A DNA stretch of 64,000 bases from Foliamicus sp965115835 (GTDB taxonomy: Bacteria; Pseudomonadota; Gammaproteobacteria; Steroidobacterales; Foliamicaceae). The notes below the pieces were generated by a model. It saw nothing but the letters and a program-made list of their open reading frames with translations. It was not told the DNA's origin and ran no database searches. Both the position numbers and the translations under genes were made by a program. The DNA lies in assembly GCA_965115835.1 (NCBI GenBank), contig OZ220471.1, positions 2,692,081 to 2,756,080 of the forward strand. The letters are read 5' to 3'. Position 1 is the stretch's first letter. Every line of letters begins with the position of its first letter. Shown here piece after piece: positions 39,001 through 47,443 of the stretch.

Positions 39001-39716
39001 CGGGCCAGCTCGTGCGATTCGGCTTGCAGCGCCCACTCCGACAAGCGCACATGCTGCGGATACGGCTTTTCGGCTGCGGGCAGGGGCCGATACAGTTCGA
39101 TGGCCCGTTCCGGGCGGCCCAACAGGGCCAGGACCACGGCAGCCTGATTGCGGAAGTCCTGATCGCGTTGCGAGGCCAGCTCCTCCAGTTTTTCCACGTT
39201 GCGCGCGCCGATGTCCATCATGGCCAGACGCACCCGGATCAGCCATTGCTCCTCACCTTCGCCATAGGCTTCCGCCGCGCGCCGGTACCACGCCCGCGCC
39301 GCATCCTCTTCGCCGCCGGCATCCAGCAGGCGCGCCTTCAGCAGCAGGGCATCAGGGGTGGGCGCGTTCTCCAGCGCCTGATCCGATGAAGCAATTGCGT
39401 CCCCGACGGCGCCATCGCGCCATTGCAGATGCGCAATGGCCAGATGGCAGGCGGCCCGGCCCTCGCGGCTCAGCGTGGCCGCGCGCGCATAGGCGCTCAG
39501 GCGGGCCACGGCGCGACCGATGCCTGCGCCGCTCAGCACGGTCTCGCGGTAGGCCGCGGCTACCTTTTCCTGGTCGTAGCGCTCCGTTGTCTCCAGCGCC
39601 GCGATGAGCTCCGCCAGCGCGGTGGCGGAGTGCGCCGGGGAAGCGGCGAACAGGAAAGCGAAGGCCAGGGTGAACGCGAGCGTGGGCCCCAAGCGGGTTC
39701 TTGCAAGGTCAGGCAC
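33081..39716 (-). CDS. Giant exported TPR-repeat protein (2211 aa)
   Basis: 2211-residue protein with an N-terminal signal sequence (LGPTLAFTLAFAFLFAASPAHSA). Most of the first ~1100 residues are degenerate tetratricopeptide repeats, for example KARLLDAGGEEDAARAWYRRAAEAYGEG; the second half is helical with sparser repeats and a Pro/Gly/Thr-rich linker (about residues 1555-1690). I chose GTG 39716, 11 bp after the VWA gene stop, because it gives the signal peptide and has a GAGG site overlapping that stop; the frame is open upstream inside the VWA gene. Last of the MoxR-VWA genes. Function unknown; presumably a periplasmic scaffold for the membrane VWA partners. Confidence 0.88.
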   Translation of the reverse strand: MPDLARTRLGPTLAFTLAFAFLFAASPAHSATALAELIAALETTERYDQEKVAAAYRETVLSGAGIGRAVARLSAYARAATLSREGRAACHLAIAHLQWRDGAVGDAIASSDQALENAPTPDALLLKARLLDAGGEEDAARAWYRRAAEAYGEGEEQWLIRVRLAMMDIGARNVEKLEELASQRDQDFRNQAAVVLALLGRPERAIELYRPLPAAEKPYPQHVRLSEWALQAESHELAREQAWLAYAAAPVRVDRLYALSLLAESYRSAGELDRLLEHLASRDPADQDLLRLRVETLIETEAYHEAIVLYEQLDGAEADIAERRRLVALYEAAGDTGAMVREYRRMMDARPDEAQWYDGLAAHYLNRADSDAALAVWELFEAHNAERPEVLVEGALLMLQMGFVTESVAMVERHLAAHGEHVGALLFLFETWLERGEDEQALEALVRLEAFLPPDAAELVELADAYERLSHPQEALRIFETIRNTRGELGYDDQMRLAWLYTIVDRKPEALGLWRDIWVGVESPARRSFAESQLLLLAAELGALGELAVELEGMLTDGAANRSHMNLLVRIYTEAGDKLSATEIIDEFAEAMGEDEVGHQELLAQVYMLLEDYPAHDRALRRLHAIDPANRVEHIKSIIINLLTFDLATGANERFEEIRRWIDELRAVDEESVTGEFEASVFAMAGFADQAVEAYRRALVEQPENSDNMLLLADVMSNNGQTDEAVAILQYFAENATGDNEFVVAVDGILNLIGATSFFQQPDPEARDKLRWTRRVILERIAGRANKFYLYELLADIAREQGDTEASFVALENSLAEAGLRRPAVLRELLTMATPNAGFGGFSTGSGDIDRQLRFGRRLVGLRQQLPPEVYIDVGKSLLAREDISGAERAFEMIDDITGMIDIDRTKAEIFEQAGYDEQSREFYNRALNVNRDSLELLHKTALQHEVIGREDVAWRRYLQAIGNVLRRQATVLAAGELPVAPGSWQAIVQQRTDTTVTREYREHYASLEQGLLLSWPGEAEESAAAAAELKTLFDTELRNVLDRSGEELLPLARYARLDRSARLIRKLGFFLDDKPLAQYADLALLAHFGDDENYSEHLTAAYRAAGRPLPGGVSMAEEDSARTALSPLRRQLALAERREDFETQLQLLRLDGAYDEMETRLGERILDGKLREGLGYALGLLDEADFRRLALAASPKLQEKLQEEREALTRLVGSDLAMLLEAEKVAGRPLFPPQEVIELLLAPDTMKLGSYPFMFDNSGHWEYLRERGDTDDRIAYFKAQLEQQVSYSSGNMGFLRPLLQEKLTASQREELSGMIIEYLSGLEANDDNVLYQVSQAVMIVDGREENAPVLYRVAEYVRGRWPNWPDPRPLLQAFYAGRTGEAFRLIVEMEEALPRQQGFPMRLFVPGLDTALQAAGAQLLDRVTAGEPVDIELARAAYEREYSSRFFGRMHAPERLRRQAAVLELLQALDPEPDRYREDQIHVWLALGYTDRAGAAIAEAYKTAPQEDSWRLAQFLFLKSQQRFEEALAITKDGGADLGDPDALQQILSRRARTFGSMSSIIAQLQQLQSSGTGRGGTATTTPLAPIMFGARPGARKTPAGRLTEALDQGDHEKGRLALREAWRSLLAPQNSPWGRPAGSMPLAALATSLLNTTMPPPGQALPLQPTGGSFLVVMSAPAMTAGGMDEEAAEPRMLFDAVAEAPFGEAEIDAFLRAAPDNQRAGLHPMYEYLADASEDGKRLRELWTLLDAGDIDDHEFTLWMRLRSRQEAEFGPGELQTFEKRLAALPDPSPYQLLLAARVYAGGGAAKQAATYYKLLAARRIQHGEYDSGERSYFGFVGQTKPVVANLRDLMAEAAETLPREAAREMLDAVVLLARRTRELPGAEDLFDAFLLASLDLMYAPGDLFEQARRRRPEVLTMPDQLFGAGSAKAVELARAYARAGELDRATAILKAVMLAEPEAQSPEDLQDPQRYLTLSAVNNLSLLYGVVAAPVEAFQPQGNPYSAAGEIGYRMDRLFPENDENWPGIAEWGRAAAAAFLDLLANGQANQDETIQLLAFLQKRGVLEDEAGQHGDLLARILDSVQAGGRPLSAGGLVTLASMAQEGKGSLPFDRVAGILEEGRLPWRQQLMLLSLYQDSDEGEQMLALMRENGLDRGLGVLRVLRTIAERTGAGDYAADLEQRIEREETAASALLDNKEEEAQTAAMLTP

Positions 39717-39727
39717 CCTGTCGATCC

Positions 39728-42229
39728 TCAGCGCGGCCAGCGACGCCAGGCGATGTCCGCGAGGTAAATCAGCAGGGCGGCCAGCAGCAGCCACGGCCAC
39801 AGGCGCGTCACTTCGCCTGCCCGCAGCGCGCCGCCGGCGCGAATCTGCGCTGCGTCGCCTCCGCTCAGCACGGCGCCGCCAGTCAGCGCCGCCAGCCCTT
39901 CCAGGTCCAGCGCCGCCGCCGGATCCACCTGGGTCTCGCCGAACCGGTCCGAATACGGCGCCAGGGCGATGCGCTGCGCGCCGCTTCCGCGGCTCGCCCG
40001 CACCACGATGCGTATCGCTTCTGCGGGGGCGGCGGAGAAGTCGGCCTCGAACAATCCCGGCGCCGTTTCGATCAACGCCGGGGAACCGCCAGACGCCTCG
40101 TTGCCCGTCTTGTCCACCAATACGGCCACGGGCGCCAACAGTGGATCGTTGCGGTAACGCCGGACGGCCAGATGCGCCCGGTTTCCCCGGCGTTCGAGCT
40201 CCAGCCCGAAGGGCGCCTGATCGGAGGCTGTCCGCGCCACGATCCGCCCCAGGAACTCGGCGTAGTCCTGCCAGTCGCGCCAGCTTTCGGTACCCTGTCC
40301 CGCCGGCTCCGTCATCAGCGCTGTCACCCGGCCGAGCCCGTAACGCCAGCTTGAAAGCACCGGATAGCGCGCGCCGGCCACCCGGATCAGCATCTCCGCT
40401 CCGTCGCGCGGCTCTACCTGGGCGTAGCCGTTCAGGGGCGGCAGCAACGCCGGGTCCACTGGCCCCCACCAGCCCGGCCCGCCGAGGCTGTCCAGCGAGA
40501 ACCGGCCGCGCTTGTAGCGGACCGCCTTGCGCACGGTGGGCCGCTTGAGTATCAATTCCACGAGGCTGAACTGATTGCCTACGCCGTAGAACCGGCCCTT
40601 GCCCCAGTTGGCGATGTTGGACATGACCAGATTATGCCCGCCCTGTCCCACCAGGATGGCGGACACGTTGATATTGTCGCGCGAGATGCTGCGCAGCATC
40701 GCCTCGTAGTTGGCGTCCTCGACGCCGGCGTCGGTCACCAGGATGATGTGCTTGAAGCGCGTATTGATGTTCTTCAGTCCGTAGTAGGCTTCCTGGATGG
40801 CAGGGTACAGCACCGTGCCGCCGATGGCCTTCATGCGTCCTATGGCGCGGTCAATCTCGATCTTGTTGGACGCTGGCTGCATCGGCGCCGCCCAGTGCTT
40901 GGCGCCATAGAACTCCACAATCCCGATGCGGTCGTGCGGTTGCAGCCGGCGCACGGCAATCCGCGCGATCTGCTTGGCCAGTTCGATGCGCGTGCCGCCC
41001 ATGGAGCCCGATGTGTCGAGAATCAGCGCCAGCCCCACGCTGGGGTCGCTGATGTCGTCCTCGCCGGTGATTTCCACTGGCAACAGGTCGGCCACCGGCG
41101 TTCCGAAGTACCCGCCGTCGGCGAAAGAAGCCTCGCCGCCGCTCATCATCAGCCCCAGCCCGCGATCCACCACCTGTTCGCGCAGTCTGGCCTGGAACGC
41201 CTCGGACAGGAGACGGGCGGGAACATCGTCCAGCATGACCAGCTGGTACGGTTCGAGATCGGTGTCCGCGCCCAGTTCGTCGGGCTTCGCCGTGTCGATC
41301 TCGTATCCGGGGCCCAGAATCCCGGTCAGGCGCCGGGCCGCTCCCTGTTGGCGTTGCCCCACATGGAGCAGGCGCAGCAGCGTCCGCACCGTGGCCACGC
41401 CCTCGAGCCGGTTGTTGTCCGGGTCGTCGCCCGCGCCGGAGCGAACCGCCAACTCGGCGCTCAGGTCGAGAAAACCCGGTTCCCCGGCCTCGAAGTCCAG
41501 GTCGATGAAATGTCTGCCTGCGCCCCGGAACGTCCCGGAGCGCGCCAGCTCTTCTTCGCCTGCCTTGAGCGCCACCTGCATTTCGGCCTCCGCGCCGATC
41601 ACTTCCGTCGTTGCCCGAAGAGCCTCGCCCGGACGCGCCGGAGCGAGGCTCAGCCTGGCGAGGAAGGGGTCTGGGGACACCTCGCCAGGCTTGTAAACAT
41701 GTATGGGGATGCCGCGTTCGACAAGTTGCGCGGCCGCATTGGCCCAGTCGCGGCTGGTGGCCAGACCGTCGGAAATCAGCACCACCGAGCCGCGCTGCGC
41801 GCGCGGTATGGACTGGGCGGCAAGCTGAAGGGCCTGGGCCAGGGGTGAGGCGTTGCGCCGGTGCGGCACAAGCCGGATTCCGCCTGTTTCGGTGGAATCG
41901 GCGCCAGCGCCGGCATCGGCGTCGGTCAGGCGAATCAGGGTGGCCTCTCCGCGCCCGGCCAGTTGCGACATCAGCGCGCCGGCCTCGCGGGCGCCCCGCT
42001 CGCGGGCGATGGCGGGCAGGCTGGCGGTTTCGTCCAGCACCACCACGTGCCGTTCCTTGTCCACTTCAAGCACGGCGACCGGTTGCATCAGCGCCACGAT
42101 CAGCAGCAGGAACAGCAGCGACCGGATCACGCCATGCCCCGGTGTGCGCGGGCGCGCCGGCCACCACCACAGCGCCGGCAGCGCCAGCAGCAGCAGGGCG
42201 GCCAGGGGATAGGTAAGGGACACGGTCAT
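39728..42229 (-). CDS. Membrane protein with VWA and glutamine-amidotransferase-like regions (BatB/YegL-like)
   Basis: 833-residue inner-membrane protein. Two N-terminal helices (residues 7-50) lead into a first von Willebrand-like domain without a full metal site (VVVLDETAS). A GATase1-like stretch follows (about 290-400, HVGQRQQGAARRLTGIL..., MLDDVPARLL), then a second VWA domain with the MIDAS motif DTSGSMGG. The C-terminus ends in one helix (LWPWLLLAALLIYLADIAW). VWA proteins of this kind work with MoxR ATPases in metal- or complex-assembly roles. Starts 10 bp after the BatA-like gene. Confidence 0.9.
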   Translation of the reverse strand: MTVSLTYPLAALLLLALPALWWWPARPRTPGHGVIRSLLFLLLIVALMQPVAVLEVDKERHVVVLDETASLPAIARERGAREAGALMSQLAGRGEATLIRLTDADAGAGADSTETGGIRLVPHRRNASPLAQALQLAAQSIPRAQRGSVVLISDGLATSRDWANAAAQLVERGIPIHVYKPGEVSPDPFLARLSLAPARPGEALRATTEVIGAEAEMQVALKAGEEELARSGTFRGAGRHFIDLDFEAGEPGFLDLSAELAVRSGAGDDPDNNRLEGVATVRTLLRLLHVGQRQQGAARRLTGILGPGYEIDTAKPDELGADTDLEPYQLVMLDDVPARLLSEAFQARLREQVVDRGLGLMMSGGEASFADGGYFGTPVADLLPVEITGEDDISDPSVGLALILDTSGSMGGTRIELAKQIARIAVRRLQPHDRIGIVEFYGAKHWAAPMQPASNKIEIDRAIGRMKAIGGTVLYPAIQEAYYGLKNINTRFKHIILVTDAGVEDANYEAMLRSISRDNINVSAILVGQGGHNLVMSNIANWGKGRFYGVGNQFSLVELILKRPTVRKAVRYKRGRFSLDSLGGPGWWGPVDPALLPPLNGYAQVEPRDGAEMLIRVAGARYPVLSSWRYGLGRVTALMTEPAGQGTESWRDWQDYAEFLGRIVARTASDQAPFGLELERRGNRAHLAVRRYRNDPLLAPVAVLVDKTGNEASGGSPALIETAPGLFEADFSAAPAEAIRIVVRASRGSGAQRIALAPYSDRFGETQVDPAAALDLEGLAALTGGAVLSGGDAAQIRAGGALRAGEVTRLWPWLLLAALLIYLADIAWRRWPR

Positions 42230-42239
42230 GCAGGCCCCT

Positions 42240-43967
42240 CTAGGGAATCATTCCGCGCTGGTAGGCGTACCACTCGAAGGCGAGCAACGCCAGCACCGCC
42301 AGGATCAGCAGCAGCGCCAGCAGGGACGGACCCGCGATGCCGGTTGCGCCCGGAGCGAACAGGGGCAGGGCGATGCCCGCCTGCCCCGTGCTCACGGCCG
42401 CGTTCAGCAGTGAAACCGGAAAGGACGATGCGTCATCCGCAGACGGGAGCGTTCCGGCGCGCGGCGGCGCCAGATTGGCGCCCAGCAGCCGGGTGGCGCT
42501 TTCCCCCGGACCGGTCAGGGCGAGCGCCGAAGAATCGTTTGCGGCGAAGCGGCCGGCGGCCAGATAGGCGTACGCCGGCTCCTGTTCGGCCAGCCAGCGC
42601 GCGGCCCGGGATATGAACAGCGGGAAAGCCCGGGATGCGGTGAAGTTGTAGCGGTCGTCCAGTAACTCCAGCCACGCGGAAATGCGCCGGGCGTCGCCGG
42701 CGGAGACCTGTATGCCGACTGGCCGGCCCGCTTCGGCAGCCAGCCCTGCGCTGTCGATCAGGGACAGCCCCAGGCCGCGAAGACTGTCGCGCAGAGCCAG
42801 TTCCGCGTCCATGGCGCCGCTGTATTCGATTTCGAAGGCGGTCTGCTGCCGGTTCATGGGCGCAAACTCCAGCGCCTGCAAATCGCCGCCGAAGGACTCG
42901 CCCGCCTGCCGGAACGCCAGTTTCGCGTCGTCCCCGGCGCCGGCCAGCTCGAGGCCGGGGTCGGCGATGACCGCCTGGGCGAGAACCGGCGCCAGCGTCT
43001 CGGATACCGCCACCTCGAGCGCCTTCCCCTGCGGCAGGCGCAATTGCGCCGCATCGTCGGCGGGCAGCGAGTCGGATCCGGCAATCCGGGCTTCGAGCAG
43101 TCCACCCCTGGCCGGAATGTCGCGGAGCATGAGGCTGTCCGGGGGGCGATCCTCGATGACGGCGCCGTCGAGCGGCGCGCCGTCGAGACTCAGCAGCAGC
43201 TCGCCGGGCGCGGCGCTCTCGCCGTCGCTGGACGCCAGACGCACCAGCACATCCACCGTGTCCCGGCGCCCGGACGCGGCATCGCCCAGGCCCATGGCGA
43301 CGATGCCGCGATTGGGGCGCGGCTCGTCGAACCCTTCGGCGCGCCGCAGCTCCACGCCCTCGGGGAGTGCCTCCAGCGCTTCGGCGCTCACCGGCGCGCG
43401 GCCGTAAACGACCAGACGCACCGCGTCGGGATAGGCGCCGCGCAAGGCCAGCAGCCGGATCTGCCTTTCTACCGGCGACGGCGCCGCTTCGGCTTCCAGG
43501 CCCTCGACGCGGCGGTCGAACAACAGGCTCTCCTCGCCCGCGTTCAACAGCTTGAGGTTCCAGGCGCCCCCCCAGATGACTTCGCGGCGGTCTTCGGGCA
43601 GTCCCTTGAGATCGTTGCGCAGGCTCTCCACGGCGCGCTCCAGGTCGCCCGGCGCCGACATATGGGCCGACCCGTCCAGGTAGAGCATGTGGTACAGGCC
43701 GCCTTCGGGATCGTTTACGCGCGGCTCGGCCAGACCCAGCCAGAGCAGCCAGCAGATGAGCAGGCTCAACAGGTACGCCAGCCAGTGCCGGAAACGCTGG
43801 CGGAAGACCCGCACCGGGGCGTCGCGGGCCGCTTCGCGCCAGAACATGGCGGTGGGAACCGCCACTTCCGTATAGCGGATACGCAACTGCTGCAACACAT
43901 ACAGCAGGCCGGCCAGGGCCGCCGCGCCGCCCAGCAGGAGAGGCCAGGAAAAATTGGCGAAGTTCAT
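42240..43967 (-). CDS. BatA-like N-terminal membrane protein
   Basis: 575-residue inner-membrane protein. The first ~85 residues match the aerotolerance BatA N-terminal region: helix NFSWPLLLGGAAALAGLLYVL, a QQLRIRYTEVAVPTAMFW linker and a second helix (HWLAYLLSLLICWLLWLGL). The middle, about 90-540, looks extracytoplasmic, with a VWA-like fold lacking a metal site. A final helix sits at about 545-568. ATG overlaps the DUF58 stop (ATGA). Confidence 0.87.
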   Translation of the reverse strand: MNFANFSWPLLLGGAAALAGLLYVLQQLRIRYTEVAVPTAMFWREAARDAPVRVFRQRFRHWLAYLLSLLICWLLWLGLAEPRVNDPEGGLYHMLYLDGSAHMSAPGDLERAVESLRNDLKGLPEDRREVIWGGAWNLKLLNAGEESLLFDRRVEGLEAEAAPSPVERQIRLLALRGAYPDAVRLVVYGRAPVSAEALEALPEGVELRRAEGFDEPRPNRGIVAMGLGDAASGRRDTVDVLVRLASSDGESAAPGELLLSLDGAPLDGAVIEDRPPDSLMLRDIPARGGLLEARIAGSDSLPADDAAQLRLPQGKALEVAVSETLAPVLAQAVIADPGLELAGAGDDAKLAFRQAGESFGGDLQALEFAPMNRQQTAFEIEYSGAMDAELALRDSLRGLGLSLIDSAGLAAEAGRPVGIQVSAGDARRISAWLELLDDRYNFTASRAFPLFISRAARWLAEQEPAYAYLAAGRFAANDSSALALTGPGESATRLLGANLAPPRAGTLPSADDASSFPVSLLNAAVSTGQAGIALPLFAPGATGIAGPSLLALLLILAVLALLAFEWYAYQRGMIP

Positions 43968-44875
43968 ATTTCGACGCGGCCCGCCTCGAAGGCTGCCGCG
44001 AGTTGTGGCAGCACGGCCTCATCCGTGTTCAGGCGCAGAAAACCCGCGTTCCTTTCGGTGGCGAAGCGCGCCAGACGCTCGTTGAAATCGTTGACGATGG
44101 CGCGGTAGTTGGCGAGGATAGCTGGCGTCAGCGACATGTCCACGGCATCGCCGGACTCGCAGTCGCGCAGGCGAACGTCGCCGCGCAGCTGGCGCCGGCC
44201 CGCCGGATCCAGGTCGTGGTTGCCGATGAGTTGCACCAGGAGCAGGCGATGGCGGGACTGGCGCAGCGACTCCAGCACCGCATCGAGTCCCGCCGGATCG
44301 TAAAAGTCCGAAATGACCGCCAGCAGGCCGCGCCGCAGCCCGAGCCGACTGATGCCGTTGACCGCCTCGGCCAGTTCCGTGCCTCCCTGCTCGTGAAGTT
44401 CCGCCAGCCGCGCGGCCATCCGCATCAGACGGCCGTGCCCGGAGGAGTTCCTTGCCTTCACTTCCAGACGGCCCGAAAACGAGTACAGGCCCACGCTGTC
44501 ATGCTGGGACAGGCTGATGGAGGTCAGCGCCAGCGCCACCTTCAGCGCCACGCCGATCTTCGGGGCGGCCTGAAAGTACATGCTGCCGGACCGGTCCACC
44601 AGCAGGTAGACGGGCAGTTCCTGGCGCTCCTCGAATACCTTGACCACCACCCGGCCCAGGCGCCGGTAGATGTTCCAGTCGATGGCGCGGGTGTCGTCGC
44701 CGGGCACATAGGCCTTGTAGTCGGCGAACTCCAGGCCAGCGCCCTGATCCCTGGAGAGCTGCTCGGCATGACGCCCGCCGCTGACCAGGCGCCGCGCCCA
44801 CAGGCTGAAACCCTGAAGGGCGGTCAGGAATTCGGTGTCGAACAGTTCCTCTGCGGTTGGCGCCGATGCCGGCAT
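43964..44875 (-). CDS. DUF58 / VWA-like protein of the MoxR locus
   Basis: 303-residue cytosolic protein. The DUF58 signature is clear (LEFADYKAYVPGDDTRAIDWNIYRR), followed by a VWA-type beginning LLVDRSGSM with a metal-site DxSxS. DUF58 proteins are regular partners of MoxR AAA+ ATPases. It lies 34 bp after moxR and overlaps the next gene by four bases. Exact function unknown in any system I can name with confidence. Confidence 0.93.
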   Translation of the reverse strand: MPASAPTAEELFDTEFLTALQGFSLWARRLVSGGRHAEQLSRDQGAGLEFADYKAYVPGDDTRAIDWNIYRRLGRVVVKVFEERQELPVYLLVDRSGSMYFQAAPKIGVALKVALALTSISLSQHDSVGLYSFSGRLEVKARNSSGHGRLMRMAARLAELHEQGGTELAEAVNGISRLGLRRGLLAVISDFYDPAGLDAVLESLRQSRHRLLLVQLIGNHDLDPAGRRQLRGDVRLRDCESGDAVDMSLTPAILANYRAIVNDFNERLARFATERNAGFLRLNTDEAVLPQLAAAFEAGRVEI

Positions 44876-44909
44876 GATCCTGGTCTCCAGTCTCCGGACA
44901 ACCGGCTAC

Positions 44910-45935
44910 TCAACTCGCGGTGTGCGGGGGTTGCACGGCCTTGAGCACATCGTCCACGATCTGGTCCGGGATCACCCGGTTGGCCTGCGCATGGAAGTTC
45001 ACCAGGATGCGGTGGCGCAGCACCGGCAGGGCCACGGAACGAATATCGTCGGTGCTCACCGAGAAACGGCCGGCCAGAAGGGCGCGCACCTTGCCGGCCA
45101 GGATCAGGCCCTGCGCGCCGCGCGGGCTGGACCCCAGCGCCACATAGGCGCCGACGCTGTCGGGCGCGTAGCTGCTGCCCGGCTGCGTGCCCATGACCAG
45201 ACGGACCGCGTAGCGCTGGGCCACATCCGGGACCGCCACGGCGCGGGCCACCCCGCGCAGCCGGACGATGGTTTCGCCGGTCGCCACCGGTTCCATGACC
45301 ACATCCTGCTCGCCCGTGGTGCGCTCCAGGATCGGCGCGTACTCTTCCTCGGCCGGGTAGGTCACGATTTCCTTGAACAGGAATCGGTCCAACTGGGCTT
45401 CCGGAAGCGGATAGGTGCCTTCCTGCTCCACCGGGTTCTGGGTGGCCATCACGCTGTACGGCTCTTCCAGCCGGATGGTCCGGCGGCCCACGGTCACCTG
45501 GCGTTCCTGCATGGCTTCCAGCAGCGCCGACTGCGTCTTGGGCGTGGCCCGGTTGATCTCGTCGGCGAGCACCAGGTTGGCGATCAACGGCCCCTGCTGG
45601 AAAGTCAGCTCATGGCCGCCGCCATCGGTTTCCGTCAGCACCATGGTGCCCTGGATGTCCGCTGGCATCATGTCGGGGGTGAACTGAATGCGCGAGAACC
45701 TGAGGCTCAGCGCCTCGCCCAGGGACTTCACCAGCATGGTCTTGCCCAGACCGGGCACGCCCTCCAGCAGGACATGTCCGCCGCACATCAGGGCGGTGAG
45801 CACGCCGTCGATGACCGATTCCTGGCCCACGATCAGCCGGTTGACCTGCGCCTTGACGCGGTTGAATACCTCGGTGAACTCCTCGGCGCCGGCCCGGGCG
45901 CGTCCGACCGCTGCGGCGGTGTTGCTTTCCATCAT
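44910..45935 (-). CDS. MoxR-family AAA+ ATPase
   Basis: 341-residue AAA+ chaperone. Walker A is GVPGLGKT, Walker B LVLADEINRA, and the typical MoxR blocks QFTPDMMPADIQGT and ATQNPVEQEGTYPLPEAQLDRF are present. MoxR proteins remodel or load cofactors into VWA-protein complexes. ATG 45935 is preferred: GGAGGAG lies 5-6 bp upstream. A GTG two codons earlier would put the start directly on that site. The upstream gene's stop overlaps this region. Confidence 0.96.
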   Translation of the reverse strand: MMESNTAAAVGRARAGAEEFTEVFNRVKAQVNRLIVGQESVIDGVLTALMCGGHVLLEGVPGLGKTMLVKSLGEALSLRFSRIQFTPDMMPADIQGTMVLTETDGGGHELTFQQGPLIANLVLADEINRATPKTQSALLEAMQERQVTVGRRTIRLEEPYSVMATQNPVEQEGTYPLPEAQLDRFLFKEIVTYPAEEEYAPILERTTGEQDVVMEPVATGETIVRLRGVARAVAVPDVAQRYAVRLVMGTQPGSSYAPDSVGAYVALGSSPRGAQGLILAGKVRALLAGRFSVSTDDIRSVALPVLRHRILVNFHAQANRVIPDQIVDDVLKAVQPPHTAS

Positions 45936-45937
45936 TT

Positions 45938-47443
45938 TCACTCCTCCGGCGTAGCGCCGTTATTCGTTCTTTGCGCAACAAAGTAATTCCGCACCGCGTC
46001 CCGGCTTGCGAGGGGGATTTCGCGATGCAGTCTGTGGCCCACCGTGGCGTCGCGCGCCAGCCGTTCGCGGGCTTCGGCGAGGTCGGTCTGGCGCTCTTCG
46101 GCGCGCCCCTGCTCGCTTTGGATCTTCATGCGACCGGGGTTCACCTTGCCCTGCAGGTAATCCGGCAACGGCACGCCCAGCAGCATTGCGGCCACGCCAC
46201 GGGTCTTCTTCAGCCCGCCGGGACCGCCGCGGCCGTTGAGATCGTCACGCTCCTGGTCGCTGTCGGCGGAAGGGGTGAGCGACCGGTTCACGGGCGCCTT
46301 GCGCTGGTTGATCAGCGGCTTGCTGGCGGCGCCGGCCTTCTGCTCTTCGTCTTCTTCCTCGTCGCCGTCTTCCGAATCGCCTTCCGGCTCGGGCTGTCGG
46401 GTCTTGTCCTGCGCCGATGCGTGGTCCGAAGCCGCCATGCGCCCGCCGGACATGGCGCCCTTGCCGCCTTTCAGGCCCGCCGCTTCTTTCGGTGGCCTGG
46501 GGGATTCGTTGTCTGATCGTCCGGGCCTGTTCTTCGCTTTCTTCCTTGCGGACTCGCTGTCGTCCTGCTCGGCCTTCCCGGCCTGCTGCCCGGAGGCCCC
46601 GGAGCGCGCCTGACGGGACTGGTTGCTGCGCCGGGCGTCCAGACCGGCGGCGCTGCGGTCGGTGGGCTGGCGTTGGGAGGAAAGCTCCTGCGCCGTCAAC
46701 TCGTCAGGGCGGCTGGCGGTCTCGGACCCGGGCGCCTCGGGCGGCGTATTGCGCCGGACCGCCGGCGCTGCGGGGCGCCGCGGCAACGGATCGGGGGGGA
46801 TCTGCGAGAGCTCGGCATTCTCGCGAAGCTGTCCGGGGGTTGCTGCCGCCAGGGTCTCGCCGATGGCCGCCGGCGAAGCGGAATATTGGCCGATCCAGAG
46901 GGCGGCCCCCAGCAGGACAGCCGCCAGGGCGCCCAGTCTGCGGTGCGGCGGGAGCCAGTCCGGCGGACGGATCGGGATTGGCGGCAGCGGGTGCGCCAGG
47001 GCGGTTTTCGCGTATCCCCGGGCGTTCTCGACAGCCGCCTCCTCGAAATCGCTGCGCTTCGCCTTGCCCAGGTACTGGTCCGCCGCCTGCAGGCGGTCCT
47101 TCAGCCCCAGCTCCCGGTCATACAGCGCCAGACACATCCGCCGGTCCGCCCGGTGGCGCACAAATTCCACCAGCACGCAGGCGGCCACCAACAACACGGG
47201 CAGGGCGAGGGCGATCGCGATTGTCATGAAAAATCCGAAGGGCCACACACCCGGCCCCGCTCCGGCGCTCAGCAGCACGGCCAGCAGGATGGCGCCGTTC
47301 ACGCACAACGCGGCGGGGAACAGGAGCTTGAGGTGGCGGTCGCAGGCGCAGCGCAGCGCCCATCGCTGCAGGCGTCTGGCGCCCGCGGCGGCCAGCCGGT
47401 TCAACTGCCCTTGCAGCTTGTCGGAGGACGGATGGGAAGGCAT
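45938..47443 (-). CDS. Membrane protein with long charged low-complexity C-terminal region
   Basis: 501-residue protein, not recognised. Two N-terminal transmembrane helices (about residues 38-92) precede a basic helical region that includes LYDRELGLKDRLQAADQYL; a third helix is at about 168-188. From about 195 to 400 it is rich in Pro, Arg, Lys, Glu, Asp and Ser, including an acidic run near 355-370, and is probably disordered. The end (LLGVPLPDYLQGKVNPGRMK...) looks folded. The N-terminal part recalls DUF4175 proteins, but weakly. It precedes moxR directly and is probably the operon's first gene. Confidence 0.8.
   Translation of the reverse strand: MPSHPSSDKLQGQLNRLAAAGARRLQRWALRCACDRHLKLLFPAALCVNGAILLAVLLSAGAGPGVWPFGFFMTIAIALALPVLLVAACVLVEFVRHRADRRMCLALYDRELGLKDRLQAADQYLGKAKRSDFEEAAVENARGYAKTALAHPLPPIPIRPPDWLPPHRRLGALAAVLLGAALWIGQYSASPAAIGETLAAATPGQLRENAELSQIPPDPLPRRPAAPAVRRNTPPEAPGSETASRPDELTAQELSSQRQPTDRSAAGLDARRSNQSRQARSGASGQQAGKAEQDDSESARKKAKNRPGRSDNESPRPPKEAAGLKGGKGAMSGGRMAASDHASAQDKTRQPEPEGDSEDGDEEEDEEQKAGAASKPLINQRKAPVNRSLTPSADSDQERDDLNGRGGPGGLKKTRGVAAMLLGVPLPDYLQGKVNPGRMKIQSEQGRAEERQTDLAEARERLARDATVGHRLHREIPLASRDAVRNYFVAQRTNNGATPEE

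Noticed and set aside
36276..39389. 1037-codon open frame on the + strand
   Set aside because: Antisense to the giant TPR gene, with no recognisable domain and no ribosome-binding site.
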